Part shown: piece by piece, positions 1 to 10,373 of the stretch
Numbering within the stretch: position 1 is the stretch's first letter
How the letters are laid out: each line of letters begins with the position of its first letter
Assembly: GCF_963678635.1 (NCBI RefSeq)
Contig: NC_087068.1
Location: 6,105,907 to 6,169,906 of the forward strand
Direction: 5' to 3'
Source: Symsagittifera roscoffensis
Taxonomy: Eukaryota > Xenacoelomorpha > Acoela > Convolutidae
DNA length: 64,000 nt
Translations under genes and position numbers: made by a program
Notes under the pieces: generated by a model
The model's database searches: none
What the model was told of the DNA's origin: nothing
The model's input: only the letters and a program-made list of their open reading frames with translations

Positions 1-905
1 GTCTGTGTAATTGTTTGTTTTTAAGTAATTAGATTGTTGTCTGTGTGTTTTAAATGGTAATTCGTCTATTATGCTTAACAAAACAACTTGAAACGTATAG
101 CTGCTTGTTGAAAATTAGCTTATGTTTAAGCTCTGAAACGTTTCTGTAACTGAGTTGTCTAGAAGGATATAAAGTATAGCACCAGAAATTATGCATTTAA
201 AAACACATGTGTGTGTTTGAGCATAAATTTTACTTGTATTTTTTTGTGTATATGTTCATGTACAGAAGTTTATATCATGCAAGTTTAACTGTTTAGAAGT
301 GTAACAAAAAATAAATTATAACGATAACTCGAATCATTCTAATTTTGATTCCGGATTTGTCAAGTAATTCTAGAAAAAAATCACTGAATCAAATTATATG
401 CGACGGGTGTAAAAACATACTGCATGTATGCTCCTCTGAACTATTTATTCATTTTGTACAAGAGCATCAAGACCGTAAAACGTCTTCTTTGCGAGGCAAA
501 AATTTGAGCCGTTTTTCAAAATAAGCATTTTTTCTGGAAGAAGTAAATTTTGGTTTCTGTGTTAATTCTGTTTTTTGAACTATCCATAAATGACTCATAA
601 GTTGCAAATTGTGGATAACTTAGTAAAGACTAATTTTGTTCATTCTATTGCTTTTTGTTTTTTTTTTTATCAAGATTTGAAAATTTTTGCTGTTTGAAAT
701 TTCCAATAATCACAAAAAGTTATGAAACCAGATAAAAAACTACAACTCAACTGTCACAACGAAGCAGCCCAAAACGCAAAAGAGACTTAAAAGTCTTTCA
801 CATAGGCTCCAAGTGTAGCAGAGATTGTTCCACTTTGGTCAATCTTTTCTCTTTGGGTGCAGTTGAAGTTTCTCCTCATCTGTTTTCGGGTGTCTGCTCA
901 CTGCA

Positions 906-1067
906 TCAAAGACTTGCTGGAGGCGAAGTTACAGAAGTCGAAGTATCTGCAAATGAGGTAAAAGGAGGCGGAATTGTTGACTCAATTCCCCAGGCCGACT
1001 CTAGCATCTCAATTTCCTGGAGAGATCCAAATTGATTATCTGATGGATGAACGCACTCACAAAACCA
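906..1067 (-). CDS. Possible terminal exon downstream of the left gene copy
   Basis: After an acceptor-like CTGTTCAAG, this frame runs 53 codons to a TGA. It starts WFCECVHPSDNQFG, continues with an acidic stretch (LQEIEMLESAWGIES) and ends in a Ser/Thr/Pro-rich tail. The right arm keeps the same frame with one replacement (Asp to Gly). It lies on the same strand as the 2515-2962 gene and 1.4 kb downstream, so it could be a separate gene's last exon or an alternative 3' exon. A 66-codon frame on the opposite strand (835-1035) is also open in both arms, so the coding strand is not certain. Confidence 0.3.
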   Translation of the reverse strand, partial: WFCECVHPSDNQFGSLQEIEMLESAWGIESTIPPPFTSFADTSTSVTSPPASL

Positions 1068-2514
1068 CTTGAACAGCAATTGTCACAGAGAGAAGAATAA
1101 ATCCACCCCTTCGATTACCATTAGTTTGGCTGTACCCGCTGAATTAGAAAATAATTTCCGTTAGTAAAAGTACAATTCTTCTCTGATACATTTTCAAACC
1201 AAATTTTAAATGATTTAGGAATTTAATTGGAACAACTGTATGATCTATACTGATCCAATCATGATTGTTTGGTTTCAATTGTTGTCTTTTGATGACTAAA
1301 AAATCTCCGTGACAAGTTTTATATAAGAAATCATGCGTTCATAAGGGAAATCAATCAAAAGTTTTACAAGAACTTTAAAATTCACTGGCATGAAATAACG
1401 GAGCAAAAATACTTGACTTAAACGGGATAAGATAAAAAAACTAAGTGAATCAAATGCTTGTTTGCAGGCGCATTGCTTCTGTGGTAAATACCAAGAATTA
1501 TAAATAAAATAGCCTTTATATCTACTGTTCAGCACAGTTCAGGATCGTTCTTTGTCTAAACTCTGATCCTAATAACTATTGTATATAAAAGTTTAACTTT
1601 AAACAAATTTGAGCCATGTATATCTGGTCTTCAGCGGCTAATCTATTATATAGGTTTTCATTTCCATTTGTTCAACATAAATTTCTGATTTGATATAGAA
1701 AAAGTTACACAAATTCAAAAAATTTCCAAATTGAAATCCTCTACAATTCAACCTGATATAAAGTTGCGGGCTTTGGTTATTTGCTGAGAAAAAATTGGGC
1801 TTAGGCGACGCTGTGTCTGATACGTGTGAGTAAATATGTTTTGGTTACTGTGTTTAGATGTGTTTATATCTTCAGTAATATAACAATAGTTAGGAGAGTA
1901 GTAAGAACTCAACCTAGCTATGGCTTCAGACTCCTTAGGAAAATCTCGAAAAAACTACTATGTAGAGTATCTGTACTATAATCAAACTGGATAATACATC
2001 ACAGTTTTTTAACAAACTAAAAAATTTTTTCTACTTATTTGTATTGTGCGCAGCTTGTGATGGAATTTCCACAAAAAACCGATAAATTTGTGAAAAACTT
2101 TTCAGTTTTTTTTTATATATACATGATTTTTAAATTTAGATAGATCTACTGAGATGATTATAAAAATTAAATGTATTTTTAGATCTACTGAAATGCTTAT
2201 AAAATTTGAATGTATTCTTAGATAATAAATTACAGTACCGAAAAAATGATTGCTGAATTTCTAAACCGTTAAAATTGTAATCATTTAGTATACATTAATT
2301 GCTTATTTTTTTCTCTAGTGTGATTTTTTTGTTGATCTGTTAATATGAAATCTGAATACAAAAAACTTTTATTAGTTGATAAATACTTTGGTGAACTGAC
2401 AAAATTTCTAAACTAATGACTACTCATAAAAATGGATTTTGAAGTTTGAACTCAAATACTTGTTAGTGGATTTTTTTAAAAACAATTTTCTGGCCGATGA
2501 CATTTCCAGTTTTT

Positions 2515-2962
2515 TCAAAGGGGTGCTGGGAGATTTGCTTTCTCCTTTGCGACAATCTTGATTTTAGTCCAGTCGACCAGAAAGAATTTGGGAGTGAAAA
2601 TATGAATTGATTCTTTAGATATAATTTTAGGCTCGTACATTTTTGCGTATTCTTCACACTAAAACACAATGAAATTTGAAAAAAAAATTGAGATATACAC
2701 ATAACTTGATTTAAAGTTACACTGAAATTGGTTTAAACTCCACTCATTTTTGGAGAAAAAAAACACTCACTTTTTGACGATCTGCGTAACATAAATTGCA
2801 TAAAAATTCTGATGGGTAATCGTTTTTTCCGTAAACTTTTGGAGTCTCCTGATAGTCTGACCAGTAACCTGAATCATTCGAGTTCTCGTTTGGAAAAGTT
2901 TCTGTATAATTTTGGGTATCATTAGCCATACAACTGTCAGTGTTAGGATTTCTGCAGCTCAT
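2515..2962 (-). CDS. Two-exon gene of unknown function, left palindrome copy (111 aa model)
   Basis: I do not recognise the product. Exon 1 runs 2962 to 2771: ATG, 64 codons rich in Asn, Ser, Asp and Glu, ending in a Cys-containing stretch (FLCNLCYADRQK) before a good GTGAGT donor. Exon 2 runs 2658 to 2515 after a TGTGTTTTAG acceptor, stays in phase and adds 47 residues (starting CEEYAKMYEP) before TGA. The joined product is small and acidic in its first half, with a cluster of three Cys around the splice junction (CxxC, then Cys 8 residues on). Both palindrome arms keep the same splice sites and frame. A competing model uses the acceptor about 60 bp upstream of exon 2 and a longer alternative frame; the pattern of arm differences (1 silent, 3 replacement in either frame) does not decide between them. 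A heat-shock-element-like site lies 76 bp upstream of the ATG. Confidence 0.45.
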
Positions 2963-3037
2963 TTTGAGAGTTACTTTTCAAAAGATTTCAAAATTATCCA
3001 ATGATTTTTCAGCTGAGACGAAAATAGCCAGAAAGAA

Positions 3038-3055
3038 TTCTAGAATGATCTAGAA
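3038..3055. promoter_or_regulatory. Heat-shock-element-like site
   Basis: TTCTAGAATGATCTAGAA contains TTCnnGAA, then a second half with ATC in place of TTC, then GAA, so it is a four-unit heat shock element with one mismatch. It lies 76 bp upstream of the ATG at 2962 on the minus strand. The same 18 bases recur at 56867-56884. HSF binding is an inference from the known consensus; the right-arm copy would fall in the N gap. Confidence 0.4.
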
Positions 3056-3136
3056 AATTTTTCGACGATAACAAAAACTTTCGTTGACCAAAACAGAAAT
3101 TCAAAATCAGACATGCACAGAAACTATATGAAAAAA

Positions 3137-3336
3137 NNNNNNNNNNNNNNNNNNNNNNNNNNNNNNNNNNNNNNNNNNNNNNNNNNNNNNNNNNNNNNNN
3201 NNNNNNNNNNNNNNNNNNNNNNNNNNNNNNNNNNNNNNNNNNNNNNNNNNNNNNNNNNNNNNNNNNNNNNNNNNNNNNNNNNNNNNNNNNNNNNNNNNNN
3301 NNNNNNNNNNNNNNNNNNNNNNNNNNNNNNNNNNNN
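3137..3336. other. Assembly gap of exactly 200 N at the palindrome centre
   Basis: There are 200 consecutive N between the arms. The round number suggests a scaffolding placeholder, although it is close to the 208 bp expected if the right arm simply mirrors 2929-3136. The 5' end of the right-hand gene copy and its upstream region are hidden here. Confidence 0.95.
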
Positions 3337-3749
3337 TGGCTAATGATACCCAAAATTATACAGAAACTTTTTCAAACGAGAACTCGAATGATTCAGGTTA
3401 CTGGTCAGACTATCAGGAGACTCCAAAAATTTACGGAAAAAACGATTACCCATCAGAATTTTTATGCAATTTATGTTACGCAGATCGTCAAAAAGTGAGT
3501 GTTTTTTTTCTTCAAAAATGAGTGGAGTTTAAACCAATTTCAGTGTAACTTTAAATCAAGTTATGTGTATATCTCAATTTTTTTTCAAATTTCATTGTGT
3601 TTTAGTGTGAAGAATACGCAAAAATGTACGAGCCTAAAATTATATCTAAAGAATCAATTCATATTTTCACTCCCAAATTCTTTCTGGTCGACTGGACCAA
3701 AATCAAGATTGCCGCAAAGGAGAAAACAAATCTCCCAGCACGCCTTTGA
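3337..3749 (+). CDS. Two-exon gene of unknown function, right palindrome copy, 5' end in gap
   Basis: This is the mirror copy of the gene at 2515-2962, transcribed away from it. The first codons lie in the N gap. Exon 1 resumes at 3337 (MANDTQNY...) and ends at 3494 before GTGAGT; exon 2 is 3606-3749, ending in TGA. Amino-acid differences from the left copy include Pro to Ser and Val to Ile in exon 1, and Val to Ala, Ala to Thr and Pro to Arg in exon 2; length, splice sites and stop are kept. The two copies would share one bidirectional upstream region of at most a few hundred bases, centred on the gap. The function is unknown. Confidence 0.42.
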
Positions 3750-5195
3750 AAAAACTGGAAATGTCATCGGCCAGAAAATTGTTTTTAAATAAATCCACTA
3801 ACAAGTATTTGAGTTCAAACTTCAAAATCCATTTTTATGAGTAGTCATTAGTTTAGAAATTTTGTCAGTTCACCAAAGTATTTATCAACCAATAAAAGTT
3901 TTTTGTATTCAAATTTCATATTAACAGATCAACAAAAAAATCACACTAGAGAAAAAAAATAAGCAATTAATGTATACTAAATGATTACAATTTTAACGGT
4001 TTAGAAATTCAGCAATCATTTTTTCGGTACTGTAATTTATTATCTAAGAATACATTCAAATTTTATAAGCATTTCAGTAGATCTAAAAATACATTTAATT
4101 TTTATAATCATCTCAGTAGATCTATCTAAATTTAAAAATCATGTATATATAAAAAAAAACTGAAAAGTTTTTCACAAATTTATCGGTTTTTGTGGAAATT
4201 CCATCACAAGCTGCGCACAATACAAATAAGTAGAAAAAATTTTTAGTTTGTTAAAAAACTGTGATGTATTATCCAGTTTGATTATAGTACAGATACTCTA
4301 CATAGTAGTTTTTTCGAGATTTTCCTAAGGAGTCTGAAGCCATAGCTAGGTTGAGTTCTTACTACTCTCCTAACTATTGTTATATTACTGAAGATATAAA
4401 CACATCTAAACACAGTAACCAAAACATATTTACTCACACGTATCAGACACAGCGTCGCCTAAGCCCAATTTTTTCTCAGCAAATAACCAAAGCCCGCAAC
4501 TTTATATCAGGTTGAATTGTAGAGGATTTCAATTTGGAAATTTTTTGAATTTGTGTAACTTTTTCTATATCAAATCAGAAATTTATGTTGAACAAATGGA
4601 AATGAAAACCTATATAATAGATTAGCCGCTGAAGACCAGATATACATGGCTCAAATTTGTTTAAAGTTAAACTTTTATATACAATAGTTATTAGGATCAG
4701 AGTTTAGACAAAGAACGATCCTGAACTGTGCTGAACAGTAGATATAAAGGCTATTTTATTTATAATTCTTGGTATTTACCACAGAAGCAATGCGCCTGCA
4801 AACAAGCATTTGATTCACTTAGTTTTTTATCTTATCCCGTTTAAGTCAAGTATTTTTGCTCCGTTATTTCATGCCAGTGAATTTTAAAGTTCTTGTAAAA
4901 CTTTTGATTGATTTCCCTTATGAACGCATGATTTCTTATATAAAACTTGTCACGGAGATTTTTTAGTCATCAAAAGACAACAATTGAAACCAAACAATCA
5001 TGATTGGGATCAGTATAGATCATACAGTTGTTCCAATTAAATTCCTAAATCATTTAAAATTTGGTTTGAAAATGTATCAGAGAAGAATTGTACTTTTACT
5101 AACGGAAATTATTTTCTAATTCAGCGGGTACAGCCAAACTAATGGTAATCGAAGGGGTGGATTTATTCTTCTCTCTGTGACAATTGCTGTTCAAG

Positions 5196-5357
5196 TGGTT
5201 TTGTGAGTGCGTTCATCCATCAGGTAATCAATTTGGATCTCTCCAGGAAATTGAGATGCTAGAGTCGGCCTGGGGAATTGAGTCAACAATTCCGCCTCCT
5301 TTTACCTCATTTGCAGATACTTCGACTTCTGTAACTTCGCCTCCAGCAAGTCTTTGA
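5196..5357 (+). CDS. Possible terminal exon, mirror copy of 906-1067
   Basis: This is the right-arm counterpart of the possible exon at 906-1067. Length (162 nt), the acceptor-like CAAG and the stop codon are the same, and one codon differs (GGT for GAT, Gly for Asp). It is on the plus strand, downstream of the 3337-3749 gene copy. The evidence is limited to an open frame plus conservation of that frame between arms that are nearly identical overall. Confidence 0.28.
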   Translation, partial: WFCECVHPSGNQFGSLQEIEMLESAWGIESTIPPPFTSFADTSTSVTSPPASL

Positions 5358-6246
5358 TGCAGTGAGCAGACACCCGAAAACAGATGAGGAGAAACTTCAA
5401 CTGCACCCAAAGAGAAAAGATTGACCAAAGTGGAACAATCTCTGCTACACTTGGAGCCTATGTGAAAGACTTTTAAGTCTCTTTTGCGTTTTGGGCTGCT
5501 TCGTTGTGACAGTTGAGTTGTAGTTTTTTATCTGGTTTCATAACTTTTTGTGATTATTGGAAATTTCAAACAGCAAAAATTTTCAAATTTTGATAAAAAA
5601 AAAACAAAAAGCAATAGAATGAACAAAATTAGTTTTTACTAAGTTATCCACAATTTGCAACTTATGAGTCATTTATGGATAGTTCAAAAAACAGAATTAA
5701 CACAGAAACCAAAATTTACTTCTTCCAGAAAAAATGCTTATTTTGAAAAACGGCTCAAATTTTTGCCTCGCAAAGAAGACGTTTTACGGTCTTGATGCTC
5801 TTGTACAAAATGAATAACTAGTTCAGAGGAGCATACATGCAGTATGTATTACACCCGTCGCATATAATTTGATTCAGTGATTTTTTCTAGAATTACTTGA
5901 CAAATCCGGAATCAAAATTAGAATGATTCGAGTTATCGTTATAATTTATTTTTTGTTACACTTCTAAACAGTTAAACTTGCATGATATAAACTTCTGTAC
6001 ACAAAAAATACAAGTAAAATTTATGCTCAAACACACACATGTGTTTTTAAATGCATAATTTCTGGTGCTATACTTTACATCCTTCTAGACAACTCAGTTA
6101 CAGAAACGTTTCAGAGTTTAAACATAAGCTAATTTTCAACAAGCAGCTATACGTTTCAAGTTGTTTTGTTAAGCATAATAGACGAATTACCATTTAAAAC
6201 ACACAGACAACAATCTAATTACTTAAAAACAAACAATTACACAGAC

Positions 6247-8038
6247 ATAGCATTTAAAAAATAGTTTGTTAAAAGTACTTAAAGGAACAGCTATATAAAC
6301 TGTAACTCTAGACAATTATACACAGCTAGACAAATGTACGTTTAAACTACTTGCTACATGTGTTGTTCATGTAAAATATCTTGTGAATTACTTTTGATGG
6401 TTTCAACCAAATGCTTCAAAAAGAAAAAAGTTGGGTTTTTGGTTGTAATTCTAGCTGTATATGGTAATTGAGCGTCTAAAAGGGTTTGTTTGATCAAATA
6501 ATTGAATGAAAACTTATACAGAAGAATAAATAAGCCTTTATAAAAAAATTATCAAATATGTATATGAAATCGCAGTAATTACAAATACATATAAATACGC
6601 ATACGCACATTACAGATTTTCAAAAACATGATTAAATACATATACGTGAACAAGTACTTACATACAAATGAATTATCTGGACTGTGTTGTTCATTTACAG
6701 TTTCTATAAAAGTTTTCACAAATTTTTAAACAATGTTTGATGTTTGAGCGAATAACAAAAAGCAACCATGAATTTTTTCTGGATACAAACATAATTAAAA
6801 CATATTTAAGTAGTTTTCAGAACTATTCAAGCACATACAAATACACAAACATACATACAAAGCTAACCCAACAAAAAATTATACAATGTGTCTGGTACAA
6901 AATTGGTGCTAAAACAACTTTTGATGGAACCCTGCGTCTTCCAGACAAACAGTGACAATAATTACTTTGAATTTGATTAGTTATATCCAGTTACAAATAC
7001 TTGTCTCCAATGAGTTCATTAACGATATAAATAAGAAGGCACACTAAAAAACGTACAAGAAAACATTTGAAAGACCCACAGACAATGCATATCCGCAAAC
7101 AATGCATACATACACAAATGCAAACATCTCTAGATACATGGACTAAAACATGAGATGATTCACAAAAACTAGTTCTTTTAAAAAATGATAAATTAACCCA
7201 GAAAAATAAAGACAACTAGTACAATGAGTTTGAAATATAATTTGGGCTCTGATTATGGTCTTGCGTCTGAAATTGTTTCTGTGACCACATTTTTATATCA
7301 TTAATTACGTATAAACATACAAATTTACAATTGCTAACACAAACATGTATAAACATAAGAACAAATGCACACAAAATTTGTACTGATACACAGAACAAAC
7401 TTATAAAATAGTTCATCTAGAGTATCTGGTGAAGTATTTTAGATTGTTCTGGAACAATTAGGCTCGGAATTTTGATTGAAATTGAGTTTAAGTTTCAATC
7501 AGTTAGAGTCATGTTTCCGGAATTGCTTCCAAAGAGTACATGTAAAATAGTACCCAATAAATAATAAAGATATCTAGGTAAAAACATATATAGATACATC
7601 CATACATACTTACATAGTTACAAATAAAAGAAAAAATATACACACGAGGCAAATAATGCTTTTAATTTATTTACACCTAAAATATATATCAAACATACAT
7701 CAATCCATATACATGCATACAATTTACACGTAAGTATAAAAAACGTTAACACCAACATAGAGGCCTTATGTAAAATGAAAGCATATTGTATACCATGAAT
7801 CGTGTATATCTTCCACACTTATAATCAAACAATCACATATGCAAACATACATACATACATACAGTACTTACCTACAAATAACATACATACGCAAACATAC
7901 ATACATACATAGGGATCATTAGGTACAAACATAATCACATATGCAAACATACATACATACATACATACAGTACTTACCTACAAGCAACAAACTTTTTCAA
8001 GAAATTCTTCAATACTCGAGTTTGGTGTCTTCGTAGAT
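6247..8038. other. AT-rich intergenic stretch with CATA-rich simple sequence
   Basis: I see no convincing gene. The stretch is full of ACATAC/AAACATA words that become pure (ACAT)n runs toward its right end. The frames of 60-80 codons found here have no splice context or recognisable domain and look like chance frames. The left part may belong to the palindrome arm beyond the window edge, which cannot be tested here. Confidence 0.7.
7840..7976 (+). repeat. (ACAT)n microsatellite, duplicated block, with one minisatellite monomer inside
   Basis: A block of the form CACATATGCAAACATACATAC...CAGTACTTACCTACAA occurs twice (about 7834-7877 and 7936-7983). Between the copies, at 7911-7925, sits the word AGGGATCATTAGGTA, which is the core of the 29-bp monomer that forms the large array starting 1.2 kb to the right. 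Confidence 0.85.
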
Positions 8039-8046
8039 GTGGAGCT

Positions 8047-8099
8047 CTTTCTTTCTCTCTCTCTCTCTCTCTCTTTCTTTTTTCTCTCTCTCTTTTTTT

Positions 8100-8132
<33 letters not shown>

Positions 8133-8165
8133 CTATCTACATATCTATCTATCCATCTCTCTTTC
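8047..8165 (+). repeat. Pyrimidine tract (TC)n/(TCTA)n/(TTTC)n
   Basis: Nearly pure pyrimidine on the plus strand, mixing CT dinucleotide runs with TCTA tetranucleotides. Open frames across it (Ser/Leu/Tyr repeats) are by-products of the repeat. Confidence 0.95.
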
Positions 8166-8345
8166 TCTCAAAGTTCACTCTACGTGTTTTATTAACTGAA
8201 TTTGTCTTCATCCTACACAAAAATACACATGCGGTTATTGCCATTGAAGTTTCAACTTGGGATCTATTGGTATAAAGTTTCACTTTAGGATCTCTCTGGG
8301 AAAAAAAATCACTTAGAAACTGTTTCGTACAAAATTTCTGATTGA

Positions 8346-8371
8346 GATCTTTCTCTCTATCTCTCCTTTTT

Positions 8372-8420
<49 letters not shown>

Positions 8421-8467
8421 TCCTCTCTCATCTCTCTATCTATCTATCTATCACTTCTCTCGCTCTA

Positions 8468-8507
<40 letters not shown>

Positions 8508-8511
8508 CACT

Positions 8512-8546
<35 letters not shown>

Positions 8547-8648
8547 TCTCCCTCCCTTCTCTGTCTATCTATCTATCTATCTATCTATCTACCTATCTAT
8601 ATCTCTAGCTATCTCTCTCTTTCTCTTTCTTCACTCTTTCTCTCTCCG

Positions 8649-8713
<65 letters not shown>

Positions 8714-8718
8714 AGCTT

Positions 8719-8749
<31 letters not shown>

Positions 8750-8860
8750 TCTCTTTCTCTCTTCTTTCTCTCTCTCTCCATCTCTGTTCCTCTCTCTCTC
8801 TCTCTCTCTCTATCAATCTACTCTGTCTCTATCCCTTATCTAATTCTCTCTCCTTTTAAC
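8346..8860 (+). repeat. Long compound (TC)n/(TCTA)n pyrimidine tract
   Basis: About 500 bp of CT repeats interrupted by TCTA blocks and short T runs, continuing the tract at 8047-8165 after a 180-bp unique interval. Long pyrimidine mirror-like tracts of this kind are known to be able to form triplex DNA; whether this one does is not shown. Confidence 0.95.
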
Positions 8861-8861
8861 A

Positions 8862-9117
8862 TGGGATCATCTGACACTTATGGAGGATCAATTTGTATAT
8901 TTATGGATCATTAGTTATACTTAGGGATTAGTGGTTAAATAAATGAGCGACTGTTTACGCATAGAGACCATAGATACACCAAATGGTCATAAACTTCAAC
9001 TAGGGATCTTTAGATGTACATAGAGATCATTGGTTAAGCATAGAGATCATTGGTTATACGTGATATGAAAATATTTGGTTAAGCTATGAAAATTAAACAT
9101 AGGGTAAATGATTATAA
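8862..9117 (+). repeat. Degenerate flank of the 29-bp minisatellite
   Basis: Words such as GGGATCATCTGACACTTA, ATGGATCATTAGTTATA, CATAGAGATCATTGGTTA and ACTAGGGATCTTTAGATG recur at irregular spacing. They resemble the array monomer with many changes. This looks like an older, unhomogenised edge of the array next to the pyrimidine tract. Confidence 0.75.
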
Positions 9118-10120
9118 ACATAGGGATCATTAGGTATAAAAATTTTACATAGGGATCATTAGGTATAAATTTTTACATAGGGATCATAAGGTTATAAATA
9201 TTTTACATAGGGATCATTAGGTATAAAAATTTTACATAGGAATCATTAGGTATAAATTTTTACATAGGGATCATTAGGTATAATTATTTTACATAGGGGA
9301 TCATTAGGTATAAATATTTAACATAGGGATCATTAGGTATAAATATTTTACATAGGGATCATTAGGTATAAATATTTACATAGGGATCATTAGCTATAAA
9401 AATTATACATAGAAATCATTAGGTATAAATTTTTTTACATACGGATCATTAGGTATAAATATTTTACATAGGGATCATTAGGTATAAATATTTTTCATAG
9501 GGATCATTAGGTATAAATATTTTACATAGGGATCATTAGGTATAAATATTTTACATAGGGATCATTAGGTATAAATATTTTACATAGGGATCATTAGGTA
9601 TAAATATTTTACATAGGGATCATTATATAAAATTTTACATAGGGATCATTAGGTATAAGTTTTTTACATAGGGATCATTAGGTATAAAAAATTTTTATAG
9701 GGATCATTAGGTATAAAAATTTTACATAGGGATCATTAGGTAAGATTTTTTTACATAGGGATCATTAGGTATAAATATTTTACATAAAGATCATTAGGTA
9801 TAAATATTTTACATAGGGATCATTAGGTATAAATATTTTACATAGGGGTCATTAGGTATAGATATTTACATAGGGATCATTAGGTATAAATTTTTTACAT
9901 AGGGATCATTAGGTATAAATTTTTTACATAGGGATCATTAGGTATAAATTTTTTACATAGGGATCATTAGGTATAAATTTTTTACATAGGGATCATTAGG
10001 TATAATTTTTTTTACATAGGGATCATTAGGTATAAAAGTTTTACATAGGGATCATTAGGTATAATTTTTTTTACATAGGGATCATTAGGTAAAAATATTT
10101 TACATAGGGATCATCAAGTA
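9118..10120 (+). repeat. 29-bp minisatellite array, about 34 copies
   Basis: Tandem monomers have the core GGGATCATTAGGTATAAAT followed by an AT-rich tail and ACATA. The core is almost invariant, while the tail alternates between ATATTTT, TTTTTT and AAATTTT types, giving 27-31-bp variants. Variants cluster: ATATTTT-type monomers dominate 9470-9620 and 9770-9870, TTTTTT-type monomers dominate 9880-10080, as expected from local unequal exchange or slippage. No open frame is maintained. Confidence 0.97.
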
Positions 10121-10261
10121 AAGAAATTTGAAAAAAAACTGAAAAAAAGTTTGAAAAAAAATTTGAAAAAAAAAATTGAAAAAAAATTTGAAAAAAAAAA
10201 ATTTTAAAAAAAATTTTTTTTTTTTGGAAATTTTTGGATGAAAAATTTTTTTGGAAAAATT
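10121..10261 (+). repeat. A/T-rich insertion interrupting the minisatellite
   Basis: Runs of GAAAAAAAATTT and then TTTTTTTTTTGGAAATTTTTGG separate the main array from its last copies. The words look like a different, very short tandem repeat (TTTGAAAAAAA, period about 11-12) that grew inside the array. Confidence 0.85.
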
Positions 10262-10373
10262 TTTACATAGGGATCATTAGGTATAAATATTTTACATAGG
10301 GATCATTAGGTATAAATATTTTACATAGGGATCATTAGGTATAAATATTTACATAGGGATCATTAGGTATAAT
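10262..10373 (+). repeat. Right-hand remnant of the 29-bp minisatellite, about 4 copies
   Basis: Four near-perfect monomers of the 9118-10120 array resume after the A/T-rich interruption and end abruptly in unique sequence at about 10373. Confidence 0.95.

Larger units (their letters stand above)
1..6246. repeat. Large inverted repeat (palindrome), arms at least 3.1 kb
   Basis: Bases 1-3136 reappear as the reverse complement in 3337-6246: base 1 pairs with 6246 and base 2928 pairs with 3337. Symmetry runs to the window's left edge, so the true arm length is unknown. The arms differ by scattered substitutions (about 1-3% by eye) and small indels; for example the left arm has about 12 extra bases near 250-262. 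The differences make a simple hairpin-read artefact unlikely and fit either diverged paralogues or two haplotypes joined head to head. The mirror of 2929-3136 (208 bp) would just fill the 200-N gap, leaving almost no spacer. Confidence 0.95.

Noticed and set aside
835-1035. 66-codon ORF on the plus strand (mirrored at 5228-5428 minus)
   Set aside because: The opposite strand has an open frame after an acceptor-like site in the same direction as the nearby gene; I preferred that one, though the choice is not certain.
1296-1535. 79-codon minus-strand frame with Cys near its start
   Set aside because: The other palindrome arm has one T fewer in a T run here, which breaks the frame; it is probably untranslated.
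8039-8608. Frames of 78 and 88 codons rich in Ser/Leu/Tyr
   Set aside because: They are translations of the (TC)n/(TCTA)n tract and follow its repeat exactly.
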